This document shows positions 54,640 through 61,841 of a DNA stretch of 64,000 nt, in pieces. How positions within the stretch are numbered: the stretch's first letter is position 1; every line of letters begins with the position of its first letter. The DNA lies in NCBI RefSeq assembly GCF_003584135.1, contig NZ_QXFI01000033.1, positions 248,001 to 312,000 of the forward strand. Reading direction: 5' to 3'. This stretch comes from Flagellimonas pelagia. Lineage in GTDB: Bacteria; Bacteroidota; Bacteroidia; Flavobacteriales; Flavobacteriaceae. A model generated the notes under the pieces. That model saw only the letters and a list, made by a program, of their open reading frames with translations. It was not told where the DNA came from and searched no databases. The translations under genes were made by a program, and so were the position numbers.

Positions 54640-54667
54640 AAAAGCCCATCCTAAAGGATGGGCCTTG
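54640..54667 (-). terminator. Terminator of the respiratory operon
   Basis: The stem GCCCATCC/GGATGGGC with loop TAAA lies 21 bases past the ctaD stop, followed on the minus strand by TTTTTT. It closes the actB-ctaD operon. Confidence 0.9.
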
Positions 54668-54683
54668 TATAAGGTTCAACACA

Positions 54684-56498
54684 TTAATGGTTGAGTTCTT
54701 CTTCATTTTCTTGCAAGGGGACGTTCTGCGGAACAAAATCCTGTCCAGCGATGATGTACTCCCCATTTTCATAGGTCTTACTGTAATCGTAAGCCCAACG
54801 GTACACATGAGGAATTTCCCCAGGCCAGTTTCCGTGGATATGCTCTTGTGGAGCGGTCCATTCCAAGGTATTGGAACCCCAAGGGTTTACCGGTCCTTTT
54901 TTACCGTAGAATATGCTGCTGATAAAGTTGTACACGAATATCAACTGGGCCAATCCAGCGATGATGGCAAAAACGGTCATCAATACCTGTACGTTCGTCA
55001 ATTCATCGAACATTGGGAATGCAGTGTTCTCATAGTAACGTCTTGGCACACCTGCCATACCTACAAAGTGCATCGGGAAGAAAACCCCATAAGCACAGAT
55101 GGCGGTAATCCAGAAATGGACATAACCCAAGTTCTTGTTCATCATTCTGCCATAGAACATTTTTGGGAACCAGTGATAGATACCCGCAAACATTCCGTAT
55201 AGGGCTGAAATACCCATTACCAAGTGGAAGTGGGCCACTACAAAATAGGTATCATGCACGTTGATATCCAACGTACTGTCACCCAAAATGATACCTGTTA
55301 GACCACCCGTGATGAAGGTAGAAACCAATCCAATCGAGAACAGCATAGCTGGGTTCAATTGTAGGTTTCCTTTCCAAAGTGTGGTAATGTAGTTAAATGC
55401 TTTTACTGCTGATGGTATCGCGATCAACAAGGTCGTAAAGGTAAATACCGATCCCAAGAACGGGTTCATACCGGATACGAACATGTGGTGGCCCCATACG
55501 ATGGTGGACAAGAACGCAATGGCCAAGATAGAGGCGACCATCGCCCTATAACCGAAAATCGGTTTTCTTGCGTTGGTGGACATTACTTCGGAAGTAATAC
55601 CCAAAGCTGGCAACAATACGATGTATACCTCGGGGTGTCCCAAGAACCAGAACAAGTGCTCATATAGTACCGGTGAACCTCCCTGATAGTGCAACACTTC
55701 TCCTTGAATAAAGATATCCGAAAGGAAGAAAGAGGTACCAAAGCTTCTATCCATAAGCAACAACAAAGCTGCTGACAAAAGTACTGGGAAAGAAACCACA
55801 CCGATGATAGCGGTAACGAAAAAGGCCCAAATCGTCAATGGCAAACGGGTCATGGACATTCCCTTGGTCCTTAGGTTGATTACCGTAACGATATAGTTCA
55901 ACGAACCCAAAAGGGACGATGCGATAAAGATGGCCATGGATACCAACCAAAGGGTCATACCCAATCCTGAACCTGGCTGTGCCATAGGTAATGCACTCAA
56001 TGGTGGATAGATGGTCCAACCAGCAGCGGCAGGTCCTGCTTCCACAAACAAAGAACAAATCATGATCACACTGGAAACAAAGAACATCCAGTAAGACACC
56101 ATGTTCATAAAGCCCGATGCCATATCCCTAGCACCGATCTGTAACGGAATAAGCAGGTTACTAAAGGTACCGCTCAATCCCTGTGTCAATACGAAGAATA
56201 CCATCAAGGTACCGTGAATGGTCACCAATGCCAAATAAATATCGGCATCCATGACACCATCCGGGGCCCATTTGCCCAAAACGGCCTTGAAGATACCGAA
56301 AGATTCTCCCGGCCATGCCAATTGCATTCTAAACAACAATGACATTGCAATACCAACGAATCCCATGATAAGACCCGTAATCAGATATTGCTTGGATATC
56401 ATCTTGTGGTCCTGACTGAAGATATATTTGGTTACAAAGGTCTCCTTATGATGATGCCCGTGATCTTCGTGTCCGTGTTCGTGTTCAGTAGCTGACAT
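54684..56498 (-). CDS. ctaD: Cytochrome c oxidase subunit I (aa3 type)
   Basis: The 604-residue core subunit carries heme a and the heme a3-CuB centre where oxygen is reduced. Twelve or more helices are present. The CuB ligands and cross-linked tyrosine are in WFLGHPEVY, which includes the A1-type K/D-channel glutamate, and in WGHHMF; heme ligands are in HGTLMVFF and HFHLVMG. The N-terminus has a histidine-rich stretch (HEHGHEDHGHHH, about residues 5-17). It is last in the operon, 42 bases after coxB, and is followed by a terminator. Confidence 0.98.
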   Translation of the reverse strand: MSATEHEHGHEDHGHHHKETFVTKYIFSQDHKMISKQYLITGLIMGFVGIAMSLLFRMQLAWPGESFGIFKAVLGKWAPDGVMDADIYLALVTIHGTLMVFFVLTQGLSGTFSNLLIPLQIGARDMASGFMNMVSYWMFFVSSVIMICSLFVEAGPAAAGWTIYPPLSALPMAQPGSGLGMTLWLVSMAIFIASSLLGSLNYIVTVINLRTKGMSMTRLPLTIWAFFVTAIIGVVSFPVLLSAALLLLMDRSFGTSFFLSDIFIQGEVLHYQGGSPVLYEHLFWFLGHPEVYIVLLPALGITSEVMSTNARKPIFGYRAMVASILAIAFLSTIVWGHHMFVSGMNPFLGSVFTFTTLLIAIPSAVKAFNYITTLWKGNLQLNPAMLFSIGLVSTFITGGLTGIILGDSTLDINVHDTYFVVAHFHLVMGISALYGMFAGIYHWFPKMFYGRMMNKNLGYVHFWITAICAYGVFFPMHFVGMAGVPRRYYENTAFPMFDELTNVQVLMTVFAIIAGLAQLIFVYNFISSIFYGKKGPVNPWGSNTLEWTAPQEHIHGNWPGEIPHVYRWAYDYSKTYENGEYIIAGQDFVPQNVPLQENEEELNH

Positions 56499-56540
56499 AA
56501 TCTCTTTTAAATTTTGTTTTGGTTCTTTTCCTAGCCTGTA

Positions 56541-57599
56541 TTATTCTGCGGGTGCCATGCTTGCCTTAAAGGTCTTCTGCTCCGCCATCCATTTATTGAA
56601 TTCCTCCTCGGTCTCCACTATGATCTTCATTTGCATGTTGTAGTGCGACTTTCCACAAATCTTATTACAAAGCAAAAGGTAATCGAATTCCCATGGGTCC
56701 GAGTTGGGTAATCCCTGTGCAGCCTTTTTGGCCCTGATCTCGTTGGTTCTTTTTACTTTTTCCACCACATCCGGGTTCAAACGCATTTCCTCTGTAGTGA
56801 CGGTAGGGGTAAACGAGAATTGAGTGATCATACCGGGAACACAGTTCATCTGTGCCCTAAAGTGTGGCATATAGGCTGAGTGCAATACGTCTTGCGACCT
56901 CATTTTGAAGTTGATTTTTCTGCCGACAGGCAAATGCAATTCCTTTACAATGACATCGTCATCACCATTGGGATCGGATTCATCTATACCCAAAACGTTG
57001 GCCCTATCGATATCGATCAAACGAACGTTGGCATCCCCAAGTACATTGTCGGCACCTGAATAACGAGCCGTCCAGTTAAACTGCTGTGCATATAGTTCCA
57101 CTACCATAGGGTCATCATCCTCATTAAAATCCATTATGTTGCTCCAAGTGTACAATCCCCAAAGGATCAAACCTGCTAAGACAATAACCGGGATAATGGT
57201 CCAGATGAACTCCAAACGGTCGTTGTCCGCAAAGAAAAGTGCCTTTCTGCCTTTTTCTCCCCTGTACTTGAATCCGAAGTAATGCAACAAAGCTTGCGTG
57301 ATGGTCTGCACAAAGAAAATGATCGCAAAGGAAATCCACATCAATTGGTCATACTCACCACCGTGTTCCGAGGCAGCTTCCGGCAACAACATTTTACCAT
57401 AGCTCACAAAACTAAAAATGGTGATTCCGTAGATGAAAATCAGGAACCCGAACAAAAGATAGCCGTTGTTTTTATTATCGGAATCGTTCGCAATCTCGGC
57501 GTACTCTGTTTTGGCTTGTGACAATTCGAAAATCTTGGTCATTTGCCAAATTGCAATCGCCACCAATACCAGAACAGTCAATGTTAATAATGCAGTCAT
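56541..57599 (-). CDS. coxB: Cytochrome c oxidase subunit II
   Basis: The 352-residue subunit receives electrons from cytochrome c at the CuA site. It has three hydrophobic segments (about residues 3-18, 48-68 and 115-140) and a cupredoxin domain with DVLHSAYMPHFRAQMNCVPG and the CuA loop CNKICGKSHYNM. All copper ligands (two Cys, two His, Met) are present. The residue between the cysteines, normally Glu, is Lys. An additional N-terminal helix makes it longer than the classical subunit. It lies between actF and ctaD. Confidence 0.96.
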   Translation of the reverse strand: MTALLTLTVLVLVAIAIWQMTKIFELSQAKTEYAEIANDSDNKNNGYLLFGFLIFIYGITIFSFVSYGKMLLPEAASEHGGEYDQLMWISFAIIFFVQTITQALLHYFGFKYRGEKGRKALFFADNDRLEFIWTIIPVIVLAGLILWGLYTWSNIMDFNEDDDPMVVELYAQQFNWTARYSGADNVLGDANVRLIDIDRANVLGIDESDPNGDDDVIVKELHLPVGRKINFKMRSQDVLHSAYMPHFRAQMNCVPGMITQFSFTPTVTTEEMRLNPDVVEKVKRTNEIRAKKAAQGLPNSDPWEFDYLLLCNKICGKSHYNMQMKIIVETEEEFNKWMAEQKTFKASMAPAE

Positions 57600-57627
57600 C
57601 GTTTATCTATCTAAGACTTAAATCGTA

Positions 57628-58965
57628 TTAATAATGAAAATGTCTACTTTCTTCAATGAATGGGTTTCGTTTGGGCTGCAATGGAGCCTTGGTCAGGGTA
57701 GTGAACACCCAGAACACGAACAAACCACCAAAGAACAGGATACCTCCAATCTCAGGCAATCCAATATACCACTGATCACCAACGGTAGCAGGCATTATCA
57801 TATTGAAAATATCCAAATAATGGCCCAACAATACCACGATGCCGGCCATTACCACAAACCAGTTCACCCGTTTGTAATCACTGTTCATGAGCACCAACAA
57901 TGGGAACACGAAGTTCATGACCAACATACCGAAAAATGGTAATTTGTAATCTTGGAACCTTGCGATATAGTAGGTCACCTCTTCAGGGATGTCCGCATAC
58001 CAGATCAACATGAACTGTGAGAACCATAGGTAGGTCCAGAAGATGCTGATCCCGAACATGAACTTGGCCAAATCGTGGACATGGCTATCGTTTACATTTT
58101 CCAAATATCCTTTAGACTTCAAATAGATGGTAACCATGGCAATCACGGTAATGCCCGATACGAACATACTGGCAAACACATACCATCCGAAAAGGGTACT
58201 GAACCAGTGTGGATCCACACTCATGATCCAATCCCAAGACATCATGGACTCGGTTACCAAGTAGAATACCAAGAAAGCTGCAGACCATCTAAAATTCTTT
58301 ACAAAGTTGCTATTGTCATCCGACTCATCCTGTGCCAAGGACAATTTCCTGGAATACTCCCTGTAGAAAATCCATCCACCCAAGAAGATGGCCGCCCTGA
58401 TCAAAAAGAAGGTAGGGTTCAAATACCCTGCCTTGCCCTGCAACAATTCATCATGTGCCACGGTTTCAGGATCCATCCACACAAACAAATGATTAAAATG
58501 TAATGCAGAAAGCAACAAAATCACAAAAACTATGATTCCACCAGGAACCAAGTATCCGGTGATTCCTTCCATCACACGGAACAATAAAGGGGACCAACCC
58601 GCTTGGGCTGCCCTTTGGATGGCGTAGAATGCCAACACTCCCAATGCTATCATAAAGAAGAAGAAAGCCGCAACATACAGGGCAGACCAAGGTCTGTTCT
58701 GCAATTGGTGCAACAAATGCGTGTCATGTGAAACGTCGTGTCCTTCTTCTTGGGAAGCCTGCGCACCATGGCCCTGCTCCTCTCCGTGGCTCTCCGCAGC
58801 TGCTTCCGCGTGGCCTCCTCCATGTCCTTCGTCATGTACCGCTACCATGGCCTTGGCCTCTTCCACTGTTGATGGGGCGGATACAAAACCTATTACCAAG
58901 AAAATTGCCCCAAGGGCCATGGCAATGAAAGATCCTATTCTAAGTCTGTTTGAAAAGGTGTACAT
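57628..58965 (-). CDS. actF: Alternative complex III membrane subunit ActF
   Basis: The 445-residue protein has about ten membrane helices and resembles the NrfD-like quinol-oxidising subunit family, but without a quinone-site role being certain for ActF. After the first helix is a Gly/His/Glu-rich insertion (about residues 44-84; repeated GHG, HGEE, EEGH) with many histidines. It lies 18 bases after actE and 28 before coxB, in the conserved act order. It would form part of the menaquinol:cytochrome c oxidoreductase membrane arm. Confidence 0.93.
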   Translation of the reverse strand: MYTFSNRLRIGSFIAMALGAIFLVIGFVSAPSTVEEAKAMVAVHDEGHGGGHAEAAAESHGEEQGHGAQASQEEGHDVSHDTHLLHQLQNRPWSALYVAAFFFFMIALGVLAFYAIQRAAQAGWSPLLFRVMEGITGYLVPGGIIVFVILLLSALHFNHLFVWMDPETVAHDELLQGKAGYLNPTFFLIRAAIFLGGWIFYREYSRKLSLAQDESDDNSNFVKNFRWSAAFLVFYLVTESMMSWDWIMSVDPHWFSTLFGWYVFASMFVSGITVIAMVTIYLKSKGYLENVNDSHVHDLAKFMFGISIFWTYLWFSQFMLIWYADIPEEVTYYIARFQDYKLPFFGMLVMNFVFPLLVLMNSDYKRVNWFVVMAGIVVLLGHYLDIFNMIMPATVGDQWYIGLPEIGGILFFGGLFVFWVFTTLTKAPLQPKRNPFIEESRHFHY

Positions 58966-58982
58966 AGTTTGCTCTTATCCAA

Positions 58983-59552
58983 TTATTTTGTTAGGTCTTC
59001 CTTTAATTTCATCACATATTCGGACACCTGCCACATCTCTTTTTCGTTGGCGAACTGAGAGGCGTAGGAGCCCATGGAATTCAATCCGTAGTAGATGGTG
59101 TGGTAAGCCGTACCCACGGTAATGTTACGGGCCACATCATCATAACTGGGAACACCCAATATTTTTTCACGTTTTACAAGATTGCCTTGTCCGTCTCCCT
59201 TTGCACCATGGCAAATGGCGCAGTAGATGTCGTACAGTTCCTTTCCCTTGGCCAGGTCGGTTTCCATTTGAAGGGAATCCAATGGACTTGGGTTCAATCT
59301 TGCCAATTCTTTTCCTTCCGGAGTGTTTTCGAACTCATAGGGCATGTATCCTCTGGAAATGGTTCCTTCCACAGGCAGCATGGCCTCTGTTCCATCGGGG
59401 AACAAGCCATTGTCCACACCTTCATAGGTTTCATATCCCACGGGTTCGTACATGTTCGGCATGTATTGGTAGTTTGGTCTGTTCTTATCGGCACAGGATG
59501 CCACGAGCAGTACCAAGACCAAAGCAACACTTATTTTACCTAATTGCTTCAT
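58983..59552 (-). CDS. actE: Alternative complex III monoheme cytochrome c lipoprotein ActE
   Basis: The 189-residue protein has a lipoprotein signal (LLVASC) and one cytochrome c domain with CAICH (about residue 113-117) and a likely axial methionine in GLNSMGSYAS. It receives electrons from ActA/ActB hemes and clusters and passes them on at the periplasmic side. It lies four bases after actD. Confidence 0.95.
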   Translation of the reverse strand: MKQLGKISVALVLVLLVASCADKNRPNYQYMPNMYEPVGYETYEGVDNGLFPDGTEAMLPVEGTISRGYMPYEFENTPEGKELARLNPSPLDSLQMETDLAKGKELYDIYCAICHGAKGDGQGNLVKREKILGVPSYDDVARNITVGTAYHTIYYGLNSMGSYASQFANEKEMWQVSEYVMKLKEDLTK

Positions 59553-59556
59553 ATTA

Positions 59557-60084
59557 TTAAGACTCCTTTTCTGTAACTTTTACTTCTACCGCTCCTGTTT
59601 CCCACAAAAGATCGGCAAGTTCCTTTTCATTGTCGTGTACCCCAATTTCCATCAAAAAGTGGTCGTCGGTGGTACGTTTATCTGGGTTCTCCGCTTTTTT
59701 GAAGGGCCACATCCTACTTCTCAAATAGAAAGTGATCACCATCAAGTGGGCCGCAAAGAATACCGTTAACTCGAACATGATCGGTACAAAGGCCGGCATA
59801 TTCTGCAAATAGCTAAAACTTGGTTTACCACCAATATCCTGTGGCCAATCCTCGATCATGATATAGTTCATCATGACCACGGCAACCGTAAGTCCCAAAC
59901 AGCCATACATAAAAGAGGTAATCGCGATACGGGTGCCCGCCAATCCCATGGCCTTGTCCAGACCGTGCACTGGAAACGGGGTGTACACTTCCTCTATATG
60001 ATGGTGCTCTGCCCTAACTTTTTTTACGGCATGCATCAACACATCGTCATCGTTGTAAAGTGCCTGAATAACTTTTGATGCCAT
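59557..60084 (-). CDS. actD: Alternative complex III subunit ActD (DUF3341)
   Basis: The 175-residue protein has a soluble N-terminal part (YTPFPVHGLDKAMGL) and two membrane helices (about residues 52-75 and 96-118), the DUF3341 plan. It is a structural subunit near the membrane arm of the complex. It lies two bases after actC and four before actE. Confidence 0.93.
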   Translation of the reverse strand: MASKVIQALYNDDDVLMHAVKKVRAEHHHIEEVYTPFPVHGLDKAMGLAGTRIAITSFMYGCLGLTVAVVMMNYIMIEDWPQDIGGKPSFSYLQNMPAFVPIMFELTVFFAAHLMVITFYLRSRMWPFKKAENPDKRTTDDHFLMEIGVHDNEKELADLLWETGAVEVKVTEKES

Positions 60085-60086
60085 AA

Positions 60087-61808
60087 TTACTGTTTATCTT
60101 CATTTAGTTTTTTCGCCTGTCCGGCCCAATCATCACGTTGTGCCCTTCCTGGGAAGGAACCGGTAATGGAATCCAACAGGTCGTATTCTTTTTCGGTCAT
60201 ACGGCTTACCTGAGCAAAGGTGTAGATACCAATTTGGTTCAACGTCTGCTCCATTTGAGGACCGATGCCCTTCACTTTCTTCAGATCGTCCGCAGTCTCC
60301 GTTTCTGGGTTGAATGTTCCAATAGTCTCCAACAAAGTAGAAACATGTGCTTCGCTTGCTTCTGCTTTTGGAGCTTCTACTACTGCAGTTTTTCCTTTTA
60401 CAGCTGGCATTTCATACAAAGGCTTGCCTGCTTCACGTAATTTTTTGTACTTCTCACCAGAAGCCTTCAAGATGGATTTTACTTCCGCCTGGGCGATTAC
60501 TGGGAATGTTCTGGAATACAATAGGAACAATACGAAGAAGAATCCGATGGTTCCCACGAAGATTCCGATATCCACAAAGGTTGGGGAGAACATGGTCCAA
60601 GAAGATGGAAGGTAATCCCTGTGCAATGAAGTTACGATGATCACGAAACGCTCGAACCACATCCCTATGTTTACCACAATGGAGATGAAGAATGAGAACA
60701 TGATGCTGGTACGCAATTTTTTGAACCACATGAACTGTGGAGAGAACACGTTACAGGTCATCATGGACCAGTAAGCCCACCAGTAAGGACCTGTAGCCCT
60801 GTTCAAGAAGGCATATTGTTCGTACTCCACTCCGGAATACCAAGCCATGAAGAGCTCCGTGATATAGGCGCATCCCACGATGGAACCTGTGATCATGATC
60901 ACGATGTTCATCAACTCGATATGCTGTACAGTAATATATGCTTCCAAGTTACACACCTTACGCATAATGATCAAAAGCGTGTTTACCATGGCAAACCCGG
61001 AGAAAATAGCACCGGCAACGAAGTACGGTGGGAAAATCGTGGTGTGCCATCCTGGAATTACAGAAGTGGCAAAGTCAAAGGATACGATGGTGTGTACGGA
61101 AAGTACCAAAGGTGTTGCCAAACCGGCCAATACCAAGGAAACTTCCTCAAAACGCTGCCAATCCTTGGCACGTCCTGTCCAACCAAAGCTCAATATGCCA
61201 TATATCTTTTTCTGGAAAGGTTTTACCGCCCTGTCACGGATCATGGCAAAGTCAGGCAAAAGCCCTGTCCACCAGAACACCAAGGATACGGATAAATAGG
61301 TTGAGATCGCAAATACGTCCCAAAGCAAAGGGGAATTAAAGTTCACCCAAAGGGATCCGAACTGGTTAGGGATAGGAAGTACCCAATAGCCCAACCATGG
61401 ACGACCCATGTGGATGATCGGGAACAAACCGGCCTGAACAACGGAGAAAATGGTCATCGCTTCCGCAGAACGGTTGATCGCCATTCTCCATTTCTGTCTG
61501 AACAGCAAAAGTACCGCGGAAATCAGGGTTCCTGCGTGACCGATACCCACCCACCACACAAAGTTGGTGATGTCCCAGGCCCAGTTAACGGTTCGGTTAA
61601 GACCCCAAACCCCAATACCCGTGGAAACGGTATAAATGATACATCCTAGACCCCAAAGGAATGCCACAAGCGCAATGGTGAAAACAATCCACCACTGTTT
61701 GTTGGCCCTCCCCTCAACCGGACGGGCAATGTCCACTGATACATCGTGGTATCCTTTGTCTCCGACAACTAAGGGCTTTCGAATAGGTGCTTCGTAATGC
61801 GACGCCAT
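60087..61808 (-). CDS. actC: Alternative complex III quinol-binding NrfD subunit ActC with C-terminal HhH extension
   Basis: The 573-residue protein has the NrfD/PsrC family core of about ten helices (about residues 45-450), with NWAWDITNFVWWVGIGHAGTLISA and FDFATSVIPGWHTTIFPPYFVAGAI near the quinol site. Beyond the last helix it continues for about 110 soluble residues, ending in a helix-hairpin-helix-like module (about 495-565; DDLKKVKGIGPQMEQTLNQ, RAQRDDWAGQAKKL). Ordinary ActC ends soon after the last helix. The extension is probably cytoplasmic. It lies 33 bases after actB and two before actD. Confidence 0.95.
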   Translation of the reverse strand: MASHYEAPIRKPLVVGDKGYHDVSVDIARPVEGRANKQWWIVFTIALVAFLWGLGCIIYTVSTGIGVWGLNRTVNWAWDITNFVWWVGIGHAGTLISAVLLLFRQKWRMAINRSAEAMTIFSVVQAGLFPIIHMGRPWLGYWVLPIPNQFGSLWVNFNSPLLWDVFAISTYLSVSLVFWWTGLLPDFAMIRDRAVKPFQKKIYGILSFGWTGRAKDWQRFEEVSLVLAGLATPLVLSVHTIVSFDFATSVIPGWHTTIFPPYFVAGAIFSGFAMVNTLLIIMRKVCNLEAYITVQHIELMNIVIMITGSIVGCAYITELFMAWYSGVEYEQYAFLNRATGPYWWAYWSMMTCNVFSPQFMWFKKLRTSIMFSFFISIVVNIGMWFERFVIIVTSLHRDYLPSSWTMFSPTFVDIGIFVGTIGFFFVLFLLYSRTFPVIAQAEVKSILKASGEKYKKLREAGKPLYEMPAVKGKTAVVEAPKAEASEAHVSTLLETIGTFNPETETADDLKKVKGIGPQMEQTLNQIGIYTFAQVSRMTEKEYDLLDSITGSFPGRAQRDDWAGQAKKLNEDKQ

Positions 61809-61841
61809 AATTTATCTTCTAGTTACTTCTTTTTTATTTGA

